A stretch of 64,000 nt of DNA from Paraspadella gotoi (lineage: Eukaryota > Chaetognatha), in assembly GCA_051294375.1 (NCBI GenBank), contig CM119268.1, forward strand, positions 4,537,454 through 4,601,453, in the 5' to 3' direction. The notes beneath the pieces were generated by a model. That model saw nothing but the letters and a program-made list of their open reading frames with translations, was not told where the DNA came from and made no database searches. Shown one piece after another: positions 54,255 to 63,900 of the stretch. The translations under genes and the position numbers were made by a program. Within the stretch, counting starts at the first letter, position 1; each line of letters starts with the position of its first letter.

Positions 54255-54520
54255 ACAAGAACGGTAATTCAAATGTGGCTGCCTTATCACGTGTATTTCT
54301 CGTGACATAACATAACATGACATGAGATGACTTGACATGACTAGATGACTACGAGTCTACAATAACTATCACGCACTGCATCATAATTTTGACTTTTATT
54401 CTTTACTGTCTTGACTATATGCAAGTTATGAGAATTTTTAACGTAAGTTGGACAGACAGACCGACAGACCGACCGACCGACCGAAAAGTTTCTCTGCGAG
54501 TACTCGCGGCGCAACTAAAA
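54255..54520 (-). mobile_element. Dispersed family A copy, internally deleted
   Basis: ACGGTAATTCAAATGTGGC at one end, TATCACGTGTATTTCTCGTG and ACATGA repeats, and (GACC)n followed by CTGCGAGTACTCGCGGCGCA at the other. Confidence 0.6.
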
Positions 54521-54784
54521 AGATGTAGACAAAACATAATTGGAGATAAAGCAGAATAGAATATAATTTCTCAATATAATACTTTAAGAAGTGGGACTTA
54601 AAGACAATTGTAATAATTCAGAGAAAGATTTTTTCAATTACATTGATAAGAAAATCACAGTTCCACTTGTAATTGTCAAATTACAAAATGAAAATCTTGA
54701 TTGACAGCTTTTAGTGTCCTCCGATCTAATAATTTGGGTAGAGTCCTTTATTCACCATATCCTATCCAAAGACAGGGGCAAGAT

Positions 54785-55080
54785 AGTTTCGGTCCGTCTG
54801 TCGGTCGATCTGTCTGTCTGTCGGTATGTCTGTCCGTCGCTCATTATTAAGACAGAGAAAAACCTCAAAATCTAAGGGACTGCTAGCACCGCCTGCAGGA
54901 AATCCTAAAACTATAAGATATTAAGGACGGAATTTCGATGCAAGTGCCATGTCAAATTACAAGGTCTCAGAAAGTTGTTTAGTCATAACATGTCATGTCA
55001 TATCAGGTGATCAGAGGAAATACACGTTTAAAATGAAGTCACAGCGGGCGAACATTTTGGAATCACCGTTCTGTTGGATA
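54785..55080 (+). mobile_element. Dispersed family A copy lacking its palindromic end
   Basis: Begins in the CGGTC/TGTC tract and continues through AAGACAG, GGGACTGCTAGCACCGCC, CCTAAAACTATAAG to TTTTGGAATCACCGTTCTGT. Confidence 0.6.
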
Positions 55081-55274
55081 AAATGGATGAACTTATACTT
55101 GTTCGTACCGATTTTTCATTTGTAGTAAAACTGCGAGGCGAAGGCTTGTTGGAGGACGGCGCCATTGCTGAGGACAGTTAGACAAGGACAACGTTCAGTG
55201 AGGATAAGGACAAAGAAACGAACACAACAATGATTCCAGACGATCCATCTCGGAATTAGAAACAGACGATGCGA

Positions 55275-55676
55275 CCGTGAAAAGATAAAAACAACAACAA
55301 CGACGAGACACTAAGCACCCAATCGGTTCGTCGTCCGAGATATCGCGACGTCTTTCGAAAGTCGCGTCCTTCGAAGACGCCCGCGGTGTGGCAGGGCGTC
55401 AGCAGCGGCAGAGCCGTCGCCAGCTGCGGAAGGCGACTCGTCAGCGAACTTGAATCAAAACTCGAACCTTCCCGGCGACAACAGGCCAAGAGGGACCCGT
55501 CCAAGCCGGACTTCGCCGGCAAGGGTAGCAACCCGGCGAGCTCCGGAAAGAGCTTGAACAAGCATAGCTCTCATACGCGAGGCACCTCCAGAAATAAGAT
55601 CTCCAGTCGCGTGACCAACAACTCGGGCTTCGACACGTCGGTCTCCGACGACGACGAACATGGTCACGAACCGGAG
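55275..55676 (+). CDS. Possible upstream exon of the SSUH2-like gene
   Basis: Open for 134 codons. It reads RPRYRDVFRKSRPSKT, a Glu/Lys/Ser/Pro-rich part (LVSELESKLEPSRR) and TNNSGFDTSVSDDDEHGH, to a GTCAAA donor at 55677 in phase 0, which fits the next exon. It lacks an ATG, so translation would start further upstream, where I could not identify an exon. Disordered, no domain. Confidence 0.4.
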
Positions 55677-55704
55677 GTCAAACCGGGATTTATTGTTTTT
55701 TTTT

Positions 55705-55985
55705 AGTTGCTCAATAAGTCACTTTTCGATCGGTCGGTCTGTCGGTCGGTTGGTCAGTATGTCTGGCCCTCGGTCTGTCCCACTTAGGTTAAAAATGCTT
55801 ATAACTCGCCTATAGTTTTTTGCTCATTTGTTAAGACAGAAAAAAAAAACCTCAAATCTAAGGAACTGCTAGCGCCTCCTTCAGGAAATCCTAAAACTAT
55901 AAAGAATAAATGACGGAATTCCGATGCAGCGCGTGTCATAAATACACGGACGAAGAATACACTGCGTTTTTTTACATAATGTAAA
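55705..55985 (+). mobile_element. Dispersed family A copy in an intron
   Basis: Starts TAGTTGCTCAATAAGTC and carries CGGTC repeats, TAAGACAG, CTGCTAGCGCC, CCTAAAACTATAAAGAATAA and GATGCAGCGCGTGTCATAAA. It sits between the 55676 donor and the 56258 exon. Confidence 0.6.
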
Positions 55986-56019
55986 TGAAATAAAGAAAGT
56001 TTCTGCTTTTTAAGAGTAG

Positions 56020-56225
56020 ATCTTGGGTTAGGGCTCGGGGTTAGGCTATTATGGATTACTGATTAAGTCTTAGGGTTATAGGACAAGGTTCGGGATTAGG
56101 GATGAAGATTAGGCATTATGGTGCGGGATAAAGATTAAATATTAGTTAAAAAAATCGTGGGGTTAAAATTAAGTTCATAGATTAGGAACAGAAATGAGTC
56201 GCTATCGAAAAAAAAAAATAGCGCC
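56020..56225 (+). repeat. Dispersed family C copy
   Basis: Degenerate GGGTTAGG/GATTAGGG units then AGGAACAGAAATGAGTCGCT and ATAGCGCC. Confidence 0.5.
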
Positions 56226-56257
56226 TAATATTTTAAAAAAACTTTAACAAATAAAAG

Positions 56258-57028
56258 GATGACGACGACGACGACGAGGACGACGACGAAAACGCGAGTT
56301 CGAATCGAGCGACGGGAAAAAAATCTTTCCTCGTCGTCTCCTTCTTCAACACGAATAAGAAGATAAAGAAGGAGGAGAAGAGGAACCAGAGTTTAAGGGG
56401 AGGAGGAGCGATGGGAGGAAGATCAGATAGAGGAGGAGGAGGAGGAGGAGGAGAGGAAGGCGTGAGAGGAACCATATCTTCGACGCCGATGAATTGGTCG
56501 TGGGCTCAACCTCATTCAGCTCAGGGCGGATATCAGCCTTACGGGCCGCAAGGAGGGTGAGTGGGAGGAGCGGAGGTGGCAGTGGCAGTGGAGTGGAGTG
56601 ACCCAGCGGCCCAATGGGAAAATAGGAAAAAAAAAAGTTTGTGAAATTTGATTAAGGATATATATTTATATTGTAATAAATAAGTAGCGTTTATTTTAAA
56701 AGTTTTAAAATTTAAAACCGACTATTAATTATTTTATAAAATCATTTAATTGAATTTGGTTAAAAAATGTCGAAGCGAGTTTTAATTTTCTTCTTCTTTT
56801 AAACTTCCTTTCATATTTTCCCTTCCAAGTTACGGGTTCCAAACGACAGCGCCCCCCGGGGCCTACGGCGCTGGTTACGGCTACAACGATCCCAACCAGC
56901 CGCTTCCAGGTCCGCCCCCGCCGCCGCCTCCCGGACCGCCGCCGCCGCCGCCGGAGCGGTTACCGCCGCAGCCCGACGCGCAAATCACGTCGGAAGGACA
57001 AAAACCCGTGAAACTTACCAGGAACGCG
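56258..57028 (+). CDS. SSUH2: SSUH2-like gene, Gly/Pro-rich N-terminal exons
   Basis: Exon 56258-56556 reads an Asp run, a basic stretch (FNTNKKIKKEEKRNQSLR), poly-Gly and NWSWAQPHSAQGGYQPYGPQ; its donor is GGAGG then GTGAGT. Exon 56830-57028 reads YGFQTTAPPGAYGAGYGYND, two poly-Pro runs and SEGQKPVKLTRNA; its donor is ACGCG then GTGAAT. Phase 2 joins phase 1 cleanly. The first acceptor (ACAAATAAAAG) is weak, so the true exon start is uncertain; a Met at about 56410 is an alternative. Confidence 0.62.
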
Positions 57029-60000
57029 GTGAATGGGGGAGTCGGGAGGGGGGCGTAGCTTCCCTGTTATTGATTTATTTGGGGGGGGGTTAGATTCAGA
57101 AAAATAATTTGAAAAAATGATAAAAATTAAATCTTACTACGAATTGGTCAATTGTGGCGGTATATTCACACCGCCCCACGTCCACCATCGTTCCGCCAAT
57201 ACCATTGGCTCTGAGGGGGAACACACCATCCCATGCTTTGTATTCCATCCACATTCCATCCACATTCCTAACAACTTCCCTCTACATTGGCAAAGCGAAA
57301 CCGTCCTAGGGTAACCGCGCCTGCGACTGGAGGCCTCACTGAGGGTTGGACGCCCCCAAGGCTATAACGTGAATATGCCGCATCCCAATGGGCATCACGG
57401 CGACCCGGGTGCTCGCTAATTCAAACTAAATCCATTGGGAGCAGGAGGCAAGTCCATTCACCTCCCATCCCAAATGTCCCGCTTCTAGTCTGGTGACCCG
57501 CCATCGCAGTTAAGAAGTACCAAAGGCGAACTAATCCGCCTGTAACGCTGCAGCCTCAGAGACCTGCTTTATTCGAACGGGATTATCTCTTATTTAATAA
57601 CAGCCTTTTCATCAAATCTTTCTTCGAAAAGTGTTAATACGTGGGTTATTATTACAATCGAACTTTTGTTATTTCGGACCATCCGACTATTAGTGCGAAT
57701 ATGGTGGCAAACTGGGCTGAAAGACCTTCGCCTTTCGACTCTTAAAGGAAATATTCCAATTAAATCAATCGCGTAGGATGTATAGACGGCATCAAAGAGC
57801 GGAGATGGGACTCCCCGCCGCCGCCAAAAATAGCCGGATACGAAGGTTGCAAAAATACTTCGAACCCAACTCATGGTTAATATATAATTTATCCAAATGT
57901 TTTTAACTAATTATGCAGTCGAATTTACGTGAGGAGAATCTAAAATTTAGACTACACCTCCCTCCTTGCTCCTTTCTTCCTCCTCCTGTCTCTCCTTTCC
58001 TCCCTTCTCTTTCCTCCTCCTCCCTTCTCCTTTCATCTTTCTCCTTTCTCCCTCCTCCTTCTCCTTTCCTCCCTCCCTCCTTCTCCTTTCTCTTTCCTCC
58101 TTATCCTCCTCCCTCCCTTCTCCTTTCCTCTTTCTTCCTTTCCTCCTCCTCCTTCTCCTTTCCTCCCTCCTCTTTCTCTTTCTCTTTCTCCTTCCCTCCC
58201 TCCCTCCTCTCTTTCTCCTCTCCATTCCTCCTTTCCTCTTTCTCCTTTCCCTCCCTCCTCCTTCTCCTTTCCTCTNNNNNNNNNNNNNNNNNNNNNNNNN
58301 TAATCCGCCTGTAACGCTCAGCCTCAGAGACTGCTTTTATCGAACGGGATTATCTCTTATTTATAACAGCCTTTTCAATCAAATCTTTCTTCGAAAGTGT
58401 TAATCGTGGTTATTAATTACAATCGACCCTTTGTTATTGGACCACCGACTATTAGTGCGAATATGGTGCAAACTGGGCTGAAGACTTCGCCTTCGACTCT
58501 TAAGGAAATATCCAATTATCAATCCGTAGGATGTATACGACGGCATCAAAGAGGCGGAGATGGGACCTCCACCGCCGCCGGCCAAAATAGCCGGATACGA
58601 AGGTTCAAAAATATTCGACCCAACTCATGTTTAACTAATATTTATCCAAATGTTTTTAACTAATATTCAGTCGAATTTGACGGAGGAGAATCTAAATTTA
58701 GACTCACCTCCCTCCTTCTCCTTTCTTCCCTCCCTCCTTCTCCTTTCNNNNNNNNNNNNNNNNNNNNNNNNNNNNNNNNNNNNNNNNNNNNNNNNNNNNN
58801 NNNNNNNNNNNNNNNNNNNNNNNNNNNNNNNNNNNNNNNNNNNNNNNNNNNNNNNNNNNNNNNNNNNNNNNNNNNNNNNNNNNNNNNNNNNNNNNNNNNN
58901 NNNNNNNNNNNNNNNNNNNNNNNNNNNNNNNNNNNNNNNNNNNNNNNNNNNNNNNNNNNNNNNNNNNNNNNNNNNNNNNNNNNNNNNNNNNNNNNNNNNN
59001 NNNNNNNNNNNNNNNNNNNNNNNNNNNNNNNTCTCCTTTCCTCCCTCCCTCCTTCTCCTTTCCTCCCTCCCTCCTTCTCCTTTCCTCTTTCTCCTTTCCT
59101 CCCTCCCTCCTTCTCCTTTCCTCCCTCAAGACGACGACTACGACCAAGAACGAGACGTGGCGCCTCCTGCCGAGGAGGAGCTGGAGCAGGACGAGACTCT
59201 CGCCAAGTCCTTGGCGGAAGCGAAGGCGACCAACGTGGACGTCTTGGAGGAATTTAAGATCGACGCGGAGATGACGGGTCGGTTCTTTGTTGTTCTTGTT
59301 GTTGCCTTTGTTGNNNNNNNNNNNNNNNNNNNNNNNNNNNNNNNNNNNNNNNNNNNNNNNNNNNNNNNNNNNNNNNNNNNNNNNNNNNNNNNNNNNNNNN
59401 NNNNNNNNNNNNNNNNNNNNNNNNNNNNNNNNNNNNNNNNNNNNNNNNNNNNNNNNNNNNNNNNNNNNNNNNNNNNNNNNNNNNNNNNNNNNNNNNNNNN
59501 NNNNNNNNNNNNNNNNNNNNNNNNNNNNNNNNNNNNNNNNNNNNNNNNNNNNNNNNNNNNGTCTCTCTCTCCCCACTCATAATTCAACTAAATTAAAATT
59601 CCTCTACCATATATTTATCATGTTGAATAATTGATCTCTCTATTTTTAGAAGAAAACTCCTAATAATATTTAAATAAAACTACTACAATTCAGTATTTAG
59701 TAAAATATTAAATTTTCCCACTTTCATAAACTCGGACGACGACTTTGTTCACACACATTTAATTTTGTAATTAATTCGTAATTTAGTTAATTAACTAGCG
59801 AATTTAATTTTCAGACAAACAAGTTATCGACGTTTTGATCAAAGAAGTTCACCGTCATTGCTGTTGGTGCGAAGCGGAGGCTCGTGAATTGAAGGTCCAC
59901 GCCTTTTGTTTTGTCACTAAGCGATGCGACCGATCGCAGCACCATTTTCGGAAGCAGCGGCGTTTTTGGGCGATTTTTTTCTTTCTCGAACAGATTATAG

Positions 60001-63000
60001 ACAAAATACCATCGCCTGGTCTTCGCTACACGATGCGGTCGTATTGCGAATCGAGAAAAACCGCGTGGAAGACGATTCCCTATCGGTATCGTGTTTGTGA
60101 GAATATATTACTATGAAATAATCGTCACTATGACAATATGGCTGATAATCATTTTAAAAAAGAAAAGGAGAATTATTAGTCGCACCCTTTTCCAAGGGGC
60201 GGACCAATCAGCGGCCCCCAAAACGGTAGCCCTCCGCCAGTTTGGTCCGTTTGTATTCCGATGCCTAATATGTGGCAATGCAAAACGATCAAGAAAGAGG
60301 TAAATCGTTGAAATGCTCAAACTATTTATTTTTTGTTTTTTGTTGTTTTTTTTTATTTATTTATTTATTTATTTTTTATTTATTTATTATATTATTTATT
60401 TATATTTTTATTTATTATTTATTTTATTTATTTATTTATTTATTTATTATTTTAATTGTATACTTCTATTTATTTATTTATTTTTGTATTCCTACATTTT
60501 TAAAATGACTTCTTAAGATTCCCTACACGGCCTACTTGAAATGCTGTCACTGCTGTCACGGCAAAGGCTGCGTCCGCCATAATTACTGCAACGGAACCGG
60601 ACAGGATACTTGTGGAAGGTGCGCTGGAGAGGATACTGGAGAGGATGCTGGAGGATATGATGGAGAGAATGCTGGAGGATATGATGGAGAGGATGATGGA
60701 GGATATGATTGAGAGGATACTGGAGGATATGATGGAGATGATGTTGGAGGATATGATGAAAAGGAAGCTGGAGGATATGATGGTGAGGATGCTGGAGGAT
60801 ATGATGGAGAGGCTGCTGGAGGAGAAGGTTGATATATCGAACAAAGTTTGTTCATCAAATGACGTATTTTCACCACGAGTTGCTACCATTTCAAATTAAT
60901 TTAATTTATTTGTTTACGAATTTAATACTAAACTAAACTATTCTACTGATCTAAACATATACTATATACTAAATTTCTACTTTTTTAAGAAATTAGAAAT
61001 AATCATATTTTTTGTATTATTTTTGAAATAGATTTTAATAATGATAGTGATGATGATGATAATATATTTTTTTTACTATTCGATAATCAGGATACATATT
61101 TTTACATTAATCTAAGACTATTTTGAACAAAATATCAACGATTTGTTTATTGATTAAAATACTAATTTTACATTAAGCTGCTACGGGAGAGGAACGAGAG
61201 AAGTCTTCCAGCCGGGATCCGGATCGGAACTCGGACAAAACAAAGTCAGTTATATCATTTGTTTTTATTTTTTGTATTTCGGTTTTTTTTTGTCCAAAAG
61301 CGCCCTATTTCAGCCTAAATTAAGGAACAGAAATGCAGCGCTTTTCTCAACTTGACAACTTTTCTACTTTCCTTCTCAACTTCCCCTTTTCCTCTCCAAC
61401 TCAGACGGTGGACTTGCCAACCTCTCTGCAACGGACACCGGTAAAAAACGTTGCTTTGGTTGCGAAGGAAGCGGCAACGTTGTATGCACCACCTGCAATG
61501 GTTACAAGTTTGTTATTCATTATAACAGTTTATGTAAGCAACTGACGATTGTGGAAATCGAGATAATTATCCCAGAATTTTCTAAGAATTTAATTTTAAC
61601 ATTAAAATTTAATCTGAAAATATTTTTAAACCTATAACCTAGTCCGTGAGCATAATCCCTAACCCTATTCCTGAAACCAAATACTAAACCGAATTTTTAA
61701 ACCTTACCTCTAATAATAAACACTAGACCCTAAACTAACCCTAATCACTAACAAAATTCCTTACCTTGATCACTAACATAATTATTAATCTAATCTATAT
61801 CATTACTTTTAATCTAACCTTAACTCGCTTGATTTCAATTATAAAAAAAATGATTAATGCATATATATTTTTTAAATCAATATAATACAAACCTACCTTG
61901 TTATAATAAATTCAATTTCGTCTTCCTCGTTATCTTCATCCATAATATTTTATACTAAAACTAATGTCACATGTTATTCATAACCATAGATCACTCAAGA
62001 ACTTCATCGAACTCACCGTGAACTTTCACACCGTGACGAGTCCCTGGGTCTTCGAACGGACGAACCTTCCCGACGAACTCCTGCTTGGATGTGTTGGAAA
62101 AACTGTATTCGGACAGGTCGTGATTGATATCAATCAATCAATCAATCAATCAATCGAACAGAATAATCAAATCCATATATAAATTAAATTTAATGAAACA
62201 AACTCCATGATAATTAACCAAACTAATGATAATCAAATCGAATTCATCTATAATATAAATCGGACCCAATTAAGTGAAATAATGAAACAACCAGTCAATC
62301 CAAACAATCGTGTGAAAAAAATCCATGAAATCAGTCAATCAATCAATCGCTAAAATCAATTCTAAGGTTCTGCCCAGAGTTATGCCGATTCAGGGCCACA
62401 AAGTCGCCGCCTTGAATTACGCCAGCTACGACTTTTACATGCAACACAGGAAGATCGAATGCAAAGAGAGAATTCACTATCAGGCGAGTAAACAACATCC
62501 ACAACAACAACATCATCAAATCAATGGTGAGGATAGATAAAATGATCAAATCAATTGATTGATGGTGTTGATTTGATTGATTTATGGATTTATTTGATTT
62601 TTAGTTTTNNNNNNNNNNNNNNNNNNNNNNNNNNNNNNNNNNNNNNNNNNNNNNNNNNNNNNNNNNNNNNNNNNNNNNNNNNNNNNNNNNNNNNNNNNNN
62701 NNNNNNNNNNNNNNNNNNNNNNNNNNNNNNNNNNNNNNNNNNNNNNNNNNNNNNNNNNNNNNNNNNNNNNNNNNNNNNNNNNNNNNNNNNNNNNNNNNNN
62801 NNNNNNNNNNNNNNNNNNNNNNNNNNNNNNNNNNNNNNNNNNNNNNNNNNNNNNNNNNNNNNNNNNNNNNNNNNNNNNNNNNNNNNNNNNNNNNNNNNNN
62901 NNNNNNNNNNNNNNNNNNNNNNNNNNNNNNNNNNNNNNNNNNNNNNNNNNNNNNNNNNNNNNNNNNNNNNNNNNNNNNNNNNNNNNNNNNNNNNNNNNNN

Positions 63001-63466
63001 NNNNNNNNNNNNNNNNNNNNNNNNNNNNNNNNNNNNNNNNNNNNNNNNNNNNNNNNNNNNNNNNNNNNNNNNNNNNNNNTGATTGATTGATTGATTGATC
63101 GATCGATTGATTGATTGATCGATTGATTAATTGTTTAAAACGTTGTCCTACTTTAAAAGTCCATATGAAACTTGTCAATAAAATGTAATCTGAGATGGAA
63201 TCGGATCATGTACGCATCAAGAGTATCTACCTTACCCAAAACCTCACCCTCGAACGCATCACCCCTTGGACAACCCTCCCTCCTCCGTCCAAACTCAGAG
63301 CCAACACGTTGAAGCCATCCCCGTCCTGGAGGTGGAGGTGGAACACAAGAAGGACAAGACGGTCAAGTGCTACGTGTGGTGGATCTACGGATTGGATCGT
63401 CGAGTGTGGTTCCCCGATTATCCCGGACGATGTCTTTGCGGTGGAGCCTTCTGTTGTTGCTCGTGA
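56258..63466 (+). CDS. SSUH2: SSUH2-like protein, about twelve exons
   Basis: Exons: 56258-56556, 56830-57028, 58530-58629 (duplicated at 57777-57875), 59131-59277, 59815-59894, 59994-60085, 60197-60299, 60518-60618, 61405-about 61511/61533, 62000-62116, 62367-62483 and 63299-63466 (TGA). Phases agree at every junction except around one apparent 1-bp insertion near 61436, the exon-9 donor, and a one-base loss at the 58629 donor. Family landmarks in order: VIDVLIKEVHRHCCW, RYTMRSYCESRKTAWK, PPPVWSV, IPYTAYLKCCHCCHGKG, Cys-x2-Cys-x-Gly-x-Gly repeats, NFIELTVNFHT, ERTNLPDELLLG, and the end KCYVWWIYGLDRRVW with a Cys-rich GGAFCCCS. The order matches vertebrate SSUH2, whose central DnaJ-like zinc-binding repeats suggest a chaperone-type role; human SSUH2 is linked to tooth development, otherwise function is unclear. 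The N-terminal part is Gly/Pro-rich and longer than usual. Confidence 0.82.
57029..57776. other. Intron sequence, partly of unknown origin
   Basis: Positions about 57150-57560 are GC-rich and unlike neighbouring introns (for example CGACCCGGGTGCTCGCTAAT). They may be a mobile-element fragment, but I recognise no family. Positions 57533-57950 are repeated at 58301-58720. Confidence 0.4.
57777..57875 (+). pseudogene. Duplicate, indel-damaged copy of SSUH2-like exon 3
   Basis: Same flanks and exon as 58530-58629. This copy reads TGTATAGACGGC where the other has TGTATACGACGGC, creating a TAG and a frameshift, and has a further indel in the Pro codons. It does retain the donor CATG then GTTAAT. 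It is probably an assembly duplicate rather than a real second exon. Confidence 0.7.
57950..59130. repeat. CTCC/CTTTCC pyrimidine minisatellite arrays with gaps
   Basis: An 18-bp-like unit (TCCCTCCTTCTCCTTTCC) fills 57957-58275 and 58708-59128, separated by the duplicated unique block. N-gaps occupy 58276-58300 and 58748-59031. The second array ends directly in the acceptor CCTCAAG of the exon at 59131. Confidence 0.9.
58530..58629 (+). CDS. SSUH2: SSUH2-like gene exon 3
   Basis: After TCCGTAG it reads DVYDGIKEAEMGPPPPPAKI and AGYEGSKIFDPTH. Its phase (0 in, 1 out) fits the exons on both sides. Here the donor reads CATGTTTAAC, one G fewer than in the duplicate copy (CATGGTTAAT), so a one-base sequencing loss at the boundary is likely. 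Confidence 0.68.
59131..60299 (+). CDS. SSUH2: SSUH2-like gene exons 4-7 (start of conserved domain)
   Basis: Exon 59131-59277 is acidic (APPAEEELEQDETLAKSLAE) and ends ATGACGG then GTCGGT. Exon 59815-59894 gives KQVIDVLIKEVHRHCCWCEA. A 99-bp in-phase intron (59895-59993) precedes exon 59994-60085 (RYTMRSYCESRKTAWK). Exon 60197-60299 reads PPPVWSVCIPMPNMWQ and ends AAAGAG then GTAAAT. A 247-N gap (59314-59560) lies in the first of these introns. Confidence 0.8.
60518..61533 (+). CDS. SSUH2: SSUH2-like gene exons 8-9 (zinc-finger-like repeats)
   Basis: Exon 60518-60618 holds CCHCCHGKG and HNYCNGTGQDTCG; its donor is GGAAG then GTGCGC. Exon 9 starts at 61405 after CTCCAACTCAG with WTCQPLCNG, then, one frame over, KKRCFGCEGSGNVVCTTCNG. 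The frame changes near 61436, where one extra C would explain it. The 3' boundary is either 61511 (phase 0, weak GTTATT) or 61533 (strong GTAAGC, phase 1). Confidence 0.72.
60612..60850. repeat. 27-30-bp minisatellite in an intron
   Basis: Units like GAGGATGCTGGAGGATATGATG, about eight copies, begin at the exon 8 donor. Read in the exon frame they give GEDAGGYD repeats until a TGA at about 60709. Confidence 0.8.
61534..61999. other. Intron with telomere-like degenerate repeats
   Basis: Positions 61640-61810 hold scattered CCCTAACC-like and CACTAACA-like words related to dispersed family C, and nothing else. Confidence 0.45.
62000..63466 (+). CDS. SSUH2: SSUH2-like gene exons 10-12 (C-terminal domain)
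   Basis: Exon 62000-62116 (39 codons, phase 0) reads NFIELTVNFHTVTSPWVFER. Exon 62367-62483 reads VLPRVMPIQGHKVAALNYAS and ends ERIHYQ before GCGAGT. Exon 63299-63466 reads SQHVEAIPVLEVEVEHKKDK and finishes with the aromatic WWIYG, DYPGRC and CCCS motifs, then TGA. The last intron (62484-63298) contains an N-gap (62609-63079) and TTGA repeats. Confidence 0.82.
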
Positions 63467-63605
63467 CAGGGATGAGGGGAAGGGGGGGGGTAAGGAGGGC
63501 GATCGTCGTTATAATCGTCGCTGGACCAAATTGTGGCGTCGTGCTTTTAATTGGAAATAGCTGAGGATCGAAATTGTTGTCGAGCTTCTTTTTTTTTTAT
63601 TGATT

Positions 63606-63611
63606 AATAAA
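63606..63611 (+). promoter_or_regulatory. Poly(A) signal AATAAA
   Basis: A perfect AATAAA 140 bp after the SSUH2-like stop codon, in AT-rich sequence; the likely 3' end of that transcript. Confidence 0.6.
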
Positions 63612-63748
63612 TTATTTAAAAGTAAGAATTCTCAAGATTTTATACTAATCGACGGACGCATGGTCGATTATATTCGTCGTCGTCGTCGTCCTCGTCATTG
63701 TCGAGAGATTTCATCGATTTTATTCATTTTTCGTCAACATTTTCGACC

Positions 63749-63759
63749 TCATCATCATT

Positions 63760-63817
<58 letters not shown>

Positions 63818-63900
63818 CTATCATCTTCATTGTCATCTTCAGCATCATAATCATCGTCATCATCATCATTGTTATCATCAACTTATGCGTCGACAGAGAT
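63749..63900. repeat. (ATC)n microsatellite
   Basis: Nearly pure ATC/CAT triplets at 63749-63818 followed by a diverged part to about 63890. It gives an artificial Met-rich frame on the minus strand. Confidence 0.92.

Noticed and set aside
60612-60899. 95-residue Met/Glu/Leu-rich plus frame and its antisense Ser/Ile-rich frames
   Set aside because: They come from the 27-30-bp minisatellite downstream of an SSUH2-like exon donor.
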